A stretch of DNA of 64,000 bases. Origin: Planctomycetota bacterium (GTDB lineage Bacteria > Planctomycetota > B15-G4). Shown here piece by piece: positions 18,813 through 27,706 of this stretch (position 1 is its first letter; each line of letters begins with the position of its first letter). Made by a program: the position numbers and the translations under genes. The notes under the pieces are model-generated. The model was not told the DNA's origin and ran no database searches. It saw nothing but the letters and a program-made list of their open reading frames with translations. The DNA lies in the NCBI GenBank assembly GCA_029245865.1, contig JAQWOM010000009.1, positions 1 to 64,000 of the forward strand. The letters run 5' to 3'.

Positions 18813-20126
18813 CTACCGGCTAGACATCCCCTCGTAGCTGCGTTGGTTGGCGCCGGTGTAGATCTGCCTCGGCCGACCGATGCGGAAGGCGGGATCGTTG
18901 CGCATTTCAATCCACTGTGCGATCCAGCCAGGGAGACGTCCGATGGCGAACATCACCGTGAAAGCATCCACGGGAATGCCCAGAGCCCGATAGATCACGC
19001 CGGAATAGAAGTCCACGTTGGGGTAGAGCTTGCGATCCACGAAGTAGGGATCCTTGAGCGTGATTTCTTCCAGCCCCTGCGCAATCTCGAGCAACTTATC
19101 GGACACATCGAGTCGGTCCAGAACCTGACGACACGAATCCTTGAGGAACGCGGCCCGCGGGTCGTAATTCTTGTACACGCGGTGACCGAAGCCCATCAGG
19201 CGTGTGGGGTCATTGGGATCTTTGGCGCGCGCGATGTATGCCTCGGGGTCTCCCCCGCCCTTCTCGATCGCCTCAAACATCTCCACGACCTTCTGGTTGG
19301 CTCCGCCGTGCAGGCTGCCCCAGAGTGCCGAGATGCCGGCAGAGATACTGGCGAACAGATTCGCCATCGAACTCCCCACCAGTCTCACGGTGCTGGTCGA
19401 GCAGTTCTGTTCATGATCCGCGTGCAAGATGAAGAGTTGATCCAACGCCTTCGCCACCACGGGATCCACCTCAAACGGCGCGCAGGGCGTCGCGAACATC
19501 ATGTGAATCAGATTGGACGAGTAATCGAGATCGTTGCGCGGGTAAATGAACGGCTGCCCCAAGCTGTGCTTGTAAGCATAGGCAGCAATCGTCGGCATCT
19601 TTGCGATGAGTTGCACGATGGTCTGCCGGATGCTCTGTTCACTTTCCGGCTGCTGATAGAAGGTTGCCAGCGCACCGACCGTGGCGGCACAGATGGGCAT
19701 CGGGTGAGCATCCCGAGGAAGCGCGTCCATGAACTTCCGGAAGCTCTCGTTAAGCATCGTGTGGGATGTGACATCGCCCACGAAGTCATCGAGCTCCATC
19801 TTGCTGGGCAGCTCGCCATGCATGAGCAGCCAGGCGGTCTCGAGGAAGGTGCTGTGCTCGGCCAACTCTTCGATGGGATATCCGCGATAGCGCAGGATTC
19901 CCTTTTCACCATCAATGAACGTGATGGCGCTGCGGCAGGCGCCGGTGTTCCCAAAGCCAGGGTCGAGGGTGATGTAGCCGGTGTCCTTCCGAAGGGCTCC
20001 GATATCAACCGCTCGTTCCCCTTCGGTCCCCTCGGTGACGGACAAGGGCAAGGTCTTCTCACCGAGGCGGATCTCCGCTGTCTCGGGATCTGAGGCCGCC
20101 GATTCGGCGTCGACAGGGGAAGTCAT
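18813..20126 (-). CDS. gltA: Citrate synthase
   Basis: A 437-residue type II (GltA-like) enzyme condensing oxaloacetate and acetyl-CoA in the TCA cycle. The family's catalytic residues are visible: His in LHGGANQKVVEM, His in MGFGHRVYKNYDPRA, and Asp in PNVDFYSGVIYRALGIP; ILHADHEQNCSTSTVRLVGS is the conserved large-domain helix. The N-terminal domain (DPGFGNTGACRSAITFIDGE) fits the hexameric Gram-negative form. The ATG at 20126 has GGAG 6 nt upstream, which decides against a longer in-frame start at 20276. The upstream leader is about 140 nt if the -10 at 20275 is real. Confidence 0.96.
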   Translation of the reverse strand: MTSPVDAESAASDPETAEIRLGEKTLPLSVTEGTEGERAVDIGALRKDTGYITLDPGFGNTGACRSAITFIDGEKGILRYRGYPIEELAEHSTFLETAWLLMHGELPSKMELDDFVGDVTSHTMLNESFRKFMDALPRDAHPMPICAATVGALATFYQQPESEQSIRQTIVQLIAKMPTIAAYAYKHSLGQPFIYPRNDLDYSSNLIHMMFATPCAPFEVDPVVAKALDQLFILHADHEQNCSTSTVRLVGSSMANLFASISAGISALWGSLHGGANQKVVEMFEAIEKGGGDPEAYIARAKDPNDPTRLMGFGHRVYKNYDPRAAFLKDSCRQVLDRLDVSDKLLEIAQGLEEITLKDPYFVDRKLYPNVDFYSGVIYRALGIPVDAFTVMFAIGRLPGWIAQWIEMRNDPAFRIGRPRQIYTGANQRSYEGMSSR

Positions 20127-20186
20127 CGTCTTCTCCGATGGAAAGGCAATCGCAAACCCCTGTGACTGCCCAAGACCCCAGAAGGG

Positions 20187-20207
20187 CCACAAAACAGCGT
20201 TTTGGGG
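20187..20207 (-). promoter_or_regulatory. Hairpin in the citrate synthase leader
   Basis: On the minus strand CCCCAAAAC-gct-GTTTTGTGG forms a nine-pair stem with one mismatch, 61-81 nt before the gltA start codon. It could be an mRNA-stability or control element, or chance. Confidence 0.25.
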
Positions 20208-20274
20208 GGTTTTCTCTCGGTTGGTTCCTTGTGCCAAGAACCTTCTGCACCGGACCGCGTGCGAGAGTCGTGAC

Positions 20275-20283
20275 ATCCTATCA
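20275..20283 (-). promoter_or_regulatory. Extended -10 element TGA-TAGGAT before citrate synthase
   Basis: TGATAGGAT on the minus strand fits TGn plus TAnnnT, the form seen before several other genes here. It would start transcription near 20268 and leave a leader of about 140 nt before gltA. Confidence 0.3.
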
Positions 20284-20366
20284 ATCGAGGGCCGTCGCTG
20301 TCCGCCCCTGAACTGCCAATCGGCATCTGTAGCTCTTGAGGCCTCCCCACGGCCTCACTTCGTGGG

Positions 20367-22415
20367 CTAGCGAGCCGCGGCTGCGTCGCGCTCCAGGTTG
20401 CGCGCCTGATCCAGATAGTTGGCCGAATTGCTCATCCCCGTGGTGTGGCACCAACCGCTGACGTGGCCCAGATCTACCCCTCCCGACAGTTGACCCTTGC
20501 TCTTTTCGACGACGCCGTCGTTCGGGCTGTCAAGAAAGAGCCCCGTGAAGAAGTTGCAGGCCGATCCACTGTTCTGAGTGGTCCAGTAGTAGACCTCTGC
20601 CCGGGCCCAGGAGGGGATCCCGGCCAGCCAGATGGCTGCCCCACTGCCTGACATGTTGTCGTTCGAGCCGCAGCCCACTCCGAAGATGCCGCCCAGGCCC
20701 GCCAGACTGCTGGCCAGTGGACTCCCCAGCCAGGGCACCGCGACTCCCTGGATGAGGCGGCCAGCCGTGGCATGGTCAAGACCGCTCTGGTAGTAGGTGT
20801 AGAGATGAAGCCCGGCGTTTCCACCCTGGCTGTGACCGATCAAGCCAAACGAATCCAGCTGCGCCCCAAGGGCACCGATCAACTGGGCAAACTGATCGTG
20901 GCTCCGGTTCTGCCCCGGATCGTGGAACTCCAAGAGGTCGCCGGAGAAATGCTGAACCGGCCATGGATTGCCGCCCGCACAGTAGCCATGAGTGAGCATC
21001 AGTCCACGCGTCAACGACGGCGAGACGGTCGCGATCGAGCTCGTGACCCCATGCGATTGACCTCCGGGATCAATTGGCGACGGTCCCATGGTCATGGAGG
21101 TCAACACGGGACCTGCAGGAGCACCGGACAGCAATGGGGCTGCCACACTTTCCATCCGAACGAGTGGCCACGTGTCCATGGGAATGCCGCTGTCGGGGTC
21201 CTGGATCCGCAAGTGCCGGAGTTCGAGAGGAGCCGAGGCACCTTGGCGATTCAACCAGCGCACATCGAGCGCCAGTGGCAACTGCACTGCCCCGCTTACC
21301 GGATCAGACGCTCCCACTGCAGGCAACATCGTTGACAGCCAACACACAGGCACCAGCACTCCTGATGCATCCGTCGCCCAGACCTCCGTGGAAACGTGCA
21401 GCCTCTGAGGCTCTCCAAAAACCCAGGCACCGATCTGCAAACCGAGGCGAGTTTCGTCGAGCACGAAGGTGGACGCCTCACCTGTGAAAACGGCGGCCCG
21501 TTCGATCAGCGTGAAGGAATGTTCTGCGGTACGCAGTAAAGGCCAGCCCTTTTCGTCGAGACCCGTTGCAACCACCTGGGCAAACACAGAACCCGCAGGC
21601 ATCGGCGGCAAGACCGCACCAAAGACACCATCCTCGGGCAACCCATCGTCGTGCTGACCATCGTCCAGCATGGGCAAGGCAAGAACACCGTCTTGCGTGC
21701 GCACATTCAATTCCATGGATGTCACACGGGAAGCGGCATCGAGTTCAGCTTGCACACCAATGGAATCGCCAGCCAGCAGTGCATGTGTGGTGAGATGACT
21801 CTGCAGGACCGCGCTTCCGGGTTCGGAGATGAGCAGATAGCCCTCGGGGGGCTTTGAAGCTCCCCGACCTCGGCCCGCAGGGGCAGACAACGTGACTTCC
21901 CACAGGCCCGGCACAGCCGGGAGATCTGTCCGGACGGCTGGAAAGCCAGGTGCGAGTTGATCCACCGTGCCACGGACTCGTTGAGCCCGTCCAGCTGCGA
22001 TCTCTTGATCCAGCTCAAGCGGAGCCCCACCGGGCAGCCTCACCTCGAGCGTCCAACGATCTGCTCCTATGCCAAGCGGGATCAGCGACAGTTGGTCGCG
22101 AAACGCGTTCGCACCATGATTCGAATTGCCGGCCTCCACACGCGCCGATTGCGAGACCGGCACACGCATGTGGGCCACCCAACCACCATCCATGGCTGGC
22201 TCAAAGGGCACGCGCATCCACGCCGAGCGTGAAGAGCGTCCCACTTCCCCCGGATCGGGTAGCCGCACGAGGCCAGACACGATGTCCTCGGGCTCTGCTG
22301 CCACCTGACGCGGAACAAGCCCGTGCTGAGCGGAGAGCCTCTCGCTTCCACAACACAGCATCATCAAGACGCCGAAAATGAACGGTGAGAACTGCTTCAT
22401 GACACGCGTGTCCAT
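20367..22415 (-). CDS. Secreted lipase-like alpha/beta hydrolase (conditioned-medium-factor-like)
   Basis: The 682-residue protein has a signal peptide (KQFSPFIFGVLMMLCCGSER) and a long N-terminal half of beta-sandwich character, including DDGQHDDGLPEDGVFGAVLP, the repeat seen in choice-of-anchor X domains. The C-terminal third is an alpha/beta hydrolase: LTHGYCAGGNPWP for the oxyanion region, GLIGHSQGGNAG with nucleophile Ser529, a probable Asp in LDSPNDGVVEKSKG and a probable His in GWCHTTGMSN. The ending resembles proteins annotated as conditioned medium factor in Xanthomonadales; this comparison is from memory. The ATG at 22415 lacks a Shine-Dalgarno; 22400 is an alternative. It follows the gene at 22428 after 12 nt, so the two are co-transcribed. 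Confidence 0.75.
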   Translation of the reverse strand: MDTRVMKQFSPFIFGVLMMLCCGSERLSAQHGLVPRQVAAEPEDIVSGLVRLPDPGEVGRSSRSAWMRVPFEPAMDGGWVAHMRVPVSQSARVEAGNSNHGANAFRDQLSLIPLGIGADRWTLEVRLPGGAPLELDQEIAAGRAQRVRGTVDQLAPGFPAVRTDLPAVPGLWEVTLSAPAGRGRGASKPPEGYLLISEPGSAVLQSHLTTHALLAGDSIGVQAELDAASRVTSMELNVRTQDGVLALPMLDDGQHDDGLPEDGVFGAVLPPMPAGSVFAQVVATGLDEKGWPLLRTAEHSFTLIERAAVFTGEASTFVLDETRLGLQIGAWVFGEPQRLHVSTEVWATDASGVLVPVCWLSTMLPAVGASDPVSGAVQLPLALDVRWLNRQGASAPLELRHLRIQDPDSGIPMDTWPLVRMESVAAPLLSGAPAGPVLTSMTMGPSPIDPGGQSHGVTSSIATVSPSLTRGLMLTHGYCAGGNPWPVQHFSGDLLEFHDPGQNRSHDQFAQLIGALGAQLDSFGLIGHSQGGNAGLHLYTYYQSGLDHATAGRLIQGVAVPWLGSPLASSLAGLGGIFGVGCGSNDNMSGSGAAIWLAGIPSWARAEVYYWTTQNSGSACNFFTGLFLDSPNDGVVEKSKGQLSGGVDLGHVSGWCHTTGMSNSANYLDQARNLERDAAAAR

Positions 22416-22427
22416 TTGAATAACTGA

Positions 22428-23522
22428 CTAGGGGGTGGTGGCCTTGACGGCATTGGAAAGAGTGATGCCATAAATGACAGAAGGGTCGTCCAGAAGGAAC
22501 TGAAACCAGATCTCTGTTGCGGCCGGGATTCCAGATGGCCAGGGAGTCTGCAGTTGGAGGCTCCCCAGAAAGTTACTGAAAAAGAAGAGTTGGTTCAGAG
22601 GTGGCAAGGGGTAAATAGCCCCCCCAAAAAAACTTGCCGGATTGGACTGCAATCCAAACCAGGCGAGCACCAGGCCACTAGGTGGTGCCTGCGTCAGCAA
22701 AAGAGTCGCCGGCTGCCCGGCGATCAGCGAGCCCGAGCCGACCAGTGTCGGCGCTCCGTTGCTGCCCACGGTACCTCCACCCAGATCTTCCCAGGTGCCG
22801 ACTCCACCCACATCCGATGTGCATGCACGGATCACCCAGTTGCCCGCGTAAAACGACGGGCATAAAACGACAAAGGGTGGGAAAGGCCCCCAGACTGCAG
22901 GGTCCACCCAACCCGTGCCCTGCGCATCAAGAAGGTTCACCCCCGGCGAGCACTGCGAACCACCGAGCCCATTGTCTGTGAAAAAGTTGGCCTGGGCTCC
23001 GCTGGACGGGCAGCCCGGAAACGACAGATTGATATTCATGCGAAAGACAACAACAAAGTCGTCGCTGACCTCCACGCCGTAAGGCGTCATGTCGAACGTA
23101 TTGATCGAAGTGCTGAACACCTGCATCGACTGCCCAAAGTCGGCCCCCAGATCGAAGATCTTGGTCCCGACCGTCGCAGTTCCATTGCCATGGAAGCTCA
23201 CACTCCCCTCGTAAATCTCCACGTTGAGCGTCGCCTCAAAACCTGCGCCACCTGCCGCATGCCCGAAACCAACAGAGACCTGTTCGATCGCCTGGGTTCC
23301 GGTTCCCGGAGACATCTGGAAATAGCTTCCGATTGCCTCCCCTTCACACACTCCCGGAATGACGCTGAACGTAATGGGCGTGCCGCCGGGGTTGTCCGGG
23401 AGACCATCGTTCTTCCAGAACGTTCCCGATGGAGACGAACACAGTTGCGCCGGGAGAGCAGAAACGAAAAGACCCAGGAAGAGAGTCACGAACAGAGCGC
23501 GTAACAGGGCGTTATGCGACAT
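22428..23522 (-). CDS. Secreted protein of unknown function with lineage-type C-terminal module
   Basis: A 364-residue product with a clean signal peptide (ALFVTLFLGLFVSALPAQ). The first 220 residues look like an extracellular beta-rich domain with several Cys pairs. The last 100 residues (from APTLVGSGSLIAGQPATLL, through LVLAWFGLQSNP, to the end) form a module I recall as recurrent at the C-termini of secreted proteins in Saltatorellus-like planctomycetes, possibly for sorting or surface attachment. An AGGA site lies 8 nt before the ATG. It is the first gene of an operon with the lipase-like hydrolase. No enzymatic motif is visible. Confidence 0.7.
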   Translation of the reverse strand: MSHNALLRALFVTLFLGLFVSALPAQLCSSPSGTFWKNDGLPDNPGGTPITFSVIPGVCEGEAIGSYFQMSPGTGTQAIEQVSVGFGHAAGGAGFEATLNVEIYEGSVSFHGNGTATVGTKIFDLGADFGQSMQVFSTSINTFDMTPYGVEVSDDFVVVFRMNINLSFPGCPSSGAQANFFTDNGLGGSQCSPGVNLLDAQGTGWVDPAVWGPFPPFVVLCPSFYAGNWVIRACTSDVGGVGTWEDLGGGTVGSNGAPTLVGSGSLIAGQPATLLLTQAPPSGLVLAWFGLQSNPASFFGGAIYPLPPLNQLFFFSNFLGSLQLQTPWPSGIPAATEIWFQFLLDDPSVIYGITLSNAVKATTP

Positions 23523-23574
23523 AGCTCATATCCTAAAAAGAAGGGTGCCAGCTCGTGCCATCAAGAGCCTGTAA

Positions 23575-23583
23575 AGGATAACA
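23575..23583 (-). promoter_or_regulatory. Extended -10 element TGT-TATCCT
   Basis: TGTTATCCT on the minus strand lies 52 nt before the ATG at 23522 and matches the TGn-TATCCT element at 4524 and 9920. It would drive the two-gene operon 23522-20367. Confidence 0.4.
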
Positions 23584-23691
23584 GAGACCGAGAGATGTGG
23601 GATTGGGAGGGATTCCCCTGCAAAGACCCCACAAACGGATCTGACGGCAAACAACTCGGGCGTACGGTCGGCGCGACCTCTTCCCCAGTGA

Positions 23692-24168
23692 TTAAACAAG
23701 CCGCGTCATACAAAGACTGAAACCGTCGTCGCGGTAGTCGCCGAACGGAGGACAAGGCTGAAAACCGAATCGGGTGTAGAACGCACGCGCCGCAACGAAA
23801 TCGTCGGTCTTTCCGGTTTCGAGACTGAGTCGCTCGTACCCGCGTTCGCGCGCGACGTCCATCATGTGGCCGAGCAAAGCTGCAGCGACGCCTTTGCGGA
23901 CATGGATCCCCACTGTGCGCATTGACTTGAGTTCTCCGTGCGTGCTGCTGATTTCCCGCAAGGCGCCACAGCCAGCGATCTCGTCGCCAATCCACGCGCT
24001 CCACAGAGTGATATCGGATTGCTTGAGGGCGTCGAGATCGAACGCGTGCATCGCCCCTTCAGGAGAGAGTTCGATCGCAGCGTTGCGGTGAGTCGCAAGT
24101 AAATGCGCAATCTCTGGGCCGCTCAGATCATCGCTTCGGATCGTGAGTGCTTCATCGGGGCGTGTCAT
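23692..24168 (-). CDS. GNAT family N-acetyltransferase
   Basis: A 158-residue cytoplasmic acetyltransferase. The acetyl-CoA-binding motif A is seen in SMRTVGIHVRKGVAAALLGH, and the C-terminal strand is AARAFYTRFGFQPCPPFGDY, as in small GNAT enzymes that modify amines. The start at 24168 follows an AGGGG stretch 10 nt upstream; an in-frame ATG at 24186 is possible. It lies 54 nt after the stop of the FtcD gene in the same direction and may be co-transcribed. The acceptor cannot be deduced. Confidence 0.85.
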   Translation of the reverse strand: MTRPDEALTIRSDDLSGPEIAHLLATHRNAAIELSPEGAMHAFDLDALKQSDITLWSAWIGDEIAGCGALREISSTHGELKSMRTVGIHVRKGVAAALLGHMMDVARERGYERLSLETGKTDDFVAARAFYTRFGFQPCPPFGDYRDDGFSLCMTRLV

Positions 24169-24222
24169 GGATCCACCGCCCCTCATATGCCCGCAGGCGC
24201 CCCAACCGCTCAAGCAAGTTGT

Positions 24223-26052
24223 TCAGAATGCGGCCTCGACACATGCGCGGACCTGTGCCTCCAGCGATTCGGCCTCCGATTGGAGCGCATCCAATTGCCC
24301 CCGCTGGGCGGCCACCCAGCTTTCATCGGTAATCGACGGAAGGTTGATGCGAACATTGTAGATCCCTCCAAGAACTCCTGCGCGCGCCAGCAACGCACCG
24401 ACGCCGGCATCGGTTACGGAAGCTGGCAAACCTTTTTCTGCGACAACGCGGCAATGGCGCAATGCTTGAAGGCAGAGTTCGGCCGTCTGAAGGGGGACGC
24501 TCGTTGCAAGCTTGTAGCCCTCCTGAATCGCCGCGTCCCGCGCAGTTTTTTCTTCGGGGCTCCCCTTCGGCATACGCATGCCAGCCAGCACATCATTAAA
24601 GGCATCCGTGTCGGCGTCCACCGCTCGCAAGAGATCGTCCTTGACGACCTGCAACTCCATGGCGGTCTGCTCCATCAGGCTGCGCTGATCTTCCATACCT
24701 TTCTTGGCATGACTCAAGTTCGACACCATGGCAGCCAACGCGGCTCCCAGGGAGCCAGCCAGCGCCGCCACTGATCCACCTCCTGGCGCGGGCGTTGAAC
24801 GCGAGATCTCATCCGCGAATTCATTCAGCTTCATTGAAGCCAAGCTGCCGTCTGTTGTCGGCAAGCCAAGCACGGCCTTCTCGGCCTCAAATTCACCAAC
24901 ATCGCGCAGTCCCATGGATTGAGCGGCCGTTTCGACGACATCAGCAACGGGCACACCGCGGCTCGCCCCCTGCTTTTCCAGGTATGCCTCTCCGCTCTCT
25001 CGAATCGCTGCGTAAGGAACAAGGCCGACCAACTCAGAGCCTGTCACGGACAAACCCCGGTCACGCGCCAACTCACGACACTCCTCCAGCACGGTATGCG
25101 CCGGGGTGACCTTGTAGTTCGTCAGATTCAACGAGATCTGCGCGCGGTTGTACTCGGGGATCACCCACCCCACTCCTCGACATTCCGAGAAGCTTCCACG
25201 CTTCATGACGTTGACGCCCTCAAGTGCCTCCGGATTCCGTCCGAAGAAAGCGAACTCCTCGTCGAGATCTCGCTCATGTGCCGCTGAATAGTGCTCCGTG
25301 AGAGCAACGCGGTCGCCCTCGACTGACTCACAGTAAGCACAGGGCCAACGACCCTTTGACGGCGCATACTTCAGAAGCGACCCGCTGACATAGAAGCCAG
25401 AGGTCTGGCCGAGGCGCACCGCACGTCCTGTCTCACGCACTTCTCCTGCAATATCGTCGGCATGCATCTTGTGGCGCGAGTTCAGATTGACGTTGTACGC
25501 AATCAGAAACTCACGCGCTCCGACAGTCACCACACCCGCCTTCGCATGAAACTCAGCCGGCCCGAAATCGGGCTTCCACGCTTCGTCTTTCATCTTTTCA
25601 GGAAGCGCCTCGTATTCACCAGCACGCACCTTCGCCAAACTACGGCGTGAAGGAAGCAATGCAGCTTGGTCATACATGTACACGGGAATACCAAGCTCTT
25701 CGCCGATGCGTTTTCCGACTGAGCGAGCGATGTCGATGCACTCGTCCATGGTCACGCCAGAAACCGGCACGAAGGGGCAAACATCCGTCGCACCGTGGCG
25801 TGCATGTGTCCCTGTATGGTTGCTCATATCGAGCACCTCTGCAGCTCGTGCCACAGCGGCCACCGCGGCATCGCCAATCACTTCGGGAGCTCCGACCAAC
25901 GTCACCACGGTGCGGTTGGTTTCGGCGCCCGGGTCCACGTCCAAGATGGCGACGCCTGGCACTTTGCGTACGGCATCCAGGATCAGTTCAATTTTCCCCA
26001 GGTCACGCCCTTCGGAAAAATTCGGGACGCACTCGACCAGTCGTTCACTCAT
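24223..26052 (-). CDS. ftcD: Glutamate formimidoyltransferase / formiminotetrahydrofolate cyclodeaminase
   Basis: A bifunctional 609-residue enzyme of histidine catabolism: it moves the formimino group from formiminoglutamate to tetrahydrofolate and then deaminates it. The formiminotransferase part (1-about 390) shows ECVPNFSEGRDLGKIELI, the active-site region HTGTHARHGATDVCPFVPV, and LTNYKVTPAHTVLEECRELA with TGSELVGLVPYAA. The cyclodeaminase part (from about 405) begins LNEFADEISRSTPAPGGGSV and continues as a helical bundle. Between them, within the transferase part at residues 230-295, an insertion holds C238-x2-C241-x12-H254-x4-H259, exactly the spacing of a Cys2His2 zinc finger. At 609 residues it is longer than the roughly 540-residue animal enzyme. 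The ATG at 26052 is preferred over 26085. Confidence 0.93.
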   Translation of the reverse strand: MSERLVECVPNFSEGRDLGKIELILDAVRKVPGVAILDVDPGAETNRTVVTLVGAPEVIGDAAVAAVARAAEVLDMSNHTGTHARHGATDVCPFVPVSGVTMDECIDIARSVGKRIGEELGIPVYMYDQAALLPSRRSLAKVRAGEYEALPEKMKDEAWKPDFGPAEFHAKAGVVTVGAREFLIAYNVNLNSRHKMHADDIAGEVRETGRAVRLGQTSGFYVSGSLLKYAPSKGRWPCAYCESVEGDRVALTEHYSAAHERDLDEEFAFFGRNPEALEGVNVMKRGSFSECRGVGWVIPEYNRAQISLNLTNYKVTPAHTVLEECRELARDRGLSVTGSELVGLVPYAAIRESGEAYLEKQGASRGVPVADVVETAAQSMGLRDVGEFEAEKAVLGLPTTDGSLASMKLNEFADEISRSTPAPGGGSVAALAGSLGAALAAMVSNLSHAKKGMEDQRSLMEQTAMELQVVKDDLLRAVDADTDAFNDVLAGMRMPKGSPEEKTARDAAIQEGYKLATSVPLQTAELCLQALRHCRVVAEKGLPASVTDAGVGALLARAGVLGGIYNVRINLPSITDESWVAAQRGQLDALQSEAESLEAQVRACVEAAF

Positions 26053-26121
26053 GACCACTTCAGCTCCATCTCCGCAACGGCGCACCCGGTCACTCGCCAG
26101 GTCTCCGTGGAGTTCAGAGGC

Positions 26122-26127
26122 ATTCTA
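26122..26127 (-). promoter_or_regulatory. Possible -10 box TAGAAT before ftcD
   Basis: TAGAAT on the minus strand (5 of 6 to TATAAT) lies 69 nt before the ftcD ATG, just past the stop of the membrane glycosyltransferase gene. No clear -35 hexamer is seen. Confidence 0.3.
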
Positions 26128-26140
26128 GCCGGGAGGGCGG

Positions 26141-27706
26141 TCAGGGACGATAGAACAGAATGAAGCCGTTCTTCAGTGCGAACGGAAGGAACTCTTCCCG
26201 CCTGGCGTACTGCTTCGTGGGTCGGGCCATCCAGCCGTCAGCCCCTGTGAGAATGGCCGCCGGCGGTTCGTCCTCCAAGATCATGGGCAACTCGCCAAAT
26301 GCATAGACGCCTCGCTCGAGTCGCTCCTCTTTCGAGAGCAGGTGTCCGGTTCGGAACGTGAAGGGCCCCACCACATGGAAGTCATAGATACGTGCGCCTC
26401 CTTCGAGCGGATAGATCGGTGTCTCGCTGAAGACAAGCCCAGCGCCAACCCGCTCTCCGATCTGCTCGCCGACCGCGTGAACTTTCAGGGGTTCCCAGGT
26501 GGAGCGATCTGCGAGCACTGAAACCGGCTGCAATCGGTCGCGGCCAGAGAGCACAGCAAGGCATCCCGCAGCCACGAGCAAGGCCACCCCCACTCGAGCG
26601 AGAGGGCGTTGACAAGCAAGAGAAGCCAGCCCGCCCACGGATCCGAGGACCAGAAAAGGAATAACAGCCACATAATACTGCGGCCAACTCGGCGAGGGAG
26701 CAAAGGCGCCGGCCAATGCGAACGGGAAGCAGAGAAAGGCTGCGCCAGCCAGCGACGGATGTCCCGGCGCAGCACGCTCTAAAGTCGCCTTCACATTTTC
26801 CCCAGAAGATCGACGGCTTACCAACCACGCTAGCAGGCCTGCAAAGGTTGCGACCAACAGCGCCCATGTTGGTGGCTTGTCCATCACTTGTTCGCCAAGG
26901 AACGCCAATTTCCCGCCGAGCGTCATGGCCGTGGTGTTTCCTTCGGATGCATACCACTCCGTATTCAGAAGCGGGTAGCGAAGGTTTCCAAAGAAGAAGT
27001 CGGTCGGTGCGGCAGCCATCAGAAAGAAGACCGGAAGTGATCCGATCACGCCTCCAAGCGCAAGTCGAAGCACTCGACTCATTCCCTGACCAGCCTCCCC
27101 CATGCGAAAAGCCAACAACGCAAAAGGAATCGCCAGAGGCGCGTAGGACAGCCGTATTCCGGTGGCAAACGCGAGGCAGAGGCCGGCGAGCAGTAAGGAA
27201 CGCGACTCGCGACCACGGCCTGGCGTACGGCATAAACACAACATGCCGAGTGTGGCAAAGAACACGCCGCCATCGTGGTTCCATGTCAGTCCGTGCGCTT
27301 GCAGAAACAGCGGATTAAAGAACAGCAGGCAGCATCCGGACAGCGCCGCCAGTCCGCGCGCCCAGGGGCCCCAATCAGACAGGACTCGCCATGAACTCCG
27401 GAAAATCGCGATCAACAGCAGCCAGCCGAACAGCACGGAGACAAGTCGAGCCCCCAGCAGCAAATGGTCCGTGAAGATAAAGGCGCCGCCGTACAAGAAC
27501 GCCAACAGCGGCATGTGGAAGTACGGATAATCCACATAGGGCAGCAACCCTTCACTCACCAGCAAAGCACCTGGTGCCACGAACTGGTGCTCGTCATGAA
27601 TGAGTTCGCGCCCCAAACCCTGAGCAAGCGAAACCGCAAACAATGCGGCCAACCCCACGCAGGAGAGTGCCACCACCAAAGGCGTTGAAAGGCTGCGCCC
27701 GCTCAT
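26141..27706 (-). CDS. Polytopic membrane glycosyltransferase (GT39/ArnT-like)
   Basis: The 521-residue protein has about ten to twelve hydrophobic segments. The first periplasmic loop holds IHDEHQFVAPGALLVSEGLL and VDYPYFHMPLLAFLYG. An acidic pair in this loop plus a Y-x-DYPY-x-HMP pattern is characteristic of the GT-C enzymes related to protein mannosyltransferases and ArnT, which use polyprenyl-phosphate sugars on the outer membrane face. A C-terminal soluble domain follows (about 390-521). The start overlaps the stop of the sulfatase-fold gene by 4 nt, so the two are coupled and may act on the same envelope polymer. Confidence 0.8.
   Translation of the reverse strand: MSGRSLSTPLVVALSCVGLAALFAVSLAQGLGRELIHDEHQFVAPGALLVSEGLLPYVDYPYFHMPLLAFLYGGAFIFTDHLLLGARLVSVLFGWLLLIAIFRSSWRVLSDWGPWARGLAALSGCCLLFFNPLFLQAHGLTWNHDGGVFFATLGMLCLCRTPGRGRESRSLLLAGLCLAFATGIRLSYAPLAIPFALLAFRMGEAGQGMSRVLRLALGGVIGSLPVFFLMAAAPTDFFFGNLRYPLLNTEWYASEGNTTAMTLGGKLAFLGEQVMDKPPTWALLVATFAGLLAWLVSRRSSGENVKATLERAAPGHPSLAGAAFLCFPFALAGAFAPSPSWPQYYVAVIPFLVLGSVGGLASLACQRPLARVGVALLVAAGCLAVLSGRDRLQPVSVLADRSTWEPLKVHAVGEQIGERVGAGLVFSETPIYPLEGGARIYDFHVVGPFTFRTGHLLSKEERLERGVYAFGELPMILEDEPPAAILTGADGWMARPTKQYARREEFLPFALKNGFILFYRP

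Noticed and set aside
18843-20093. A 416-codon open frame on the plus strand opposite citrate synthase
   Set aside because: It lies fully antisense to a clear gltA gene. Its translation has no recognisable motif; long antisense frames are expected in high-GC coding DNA.
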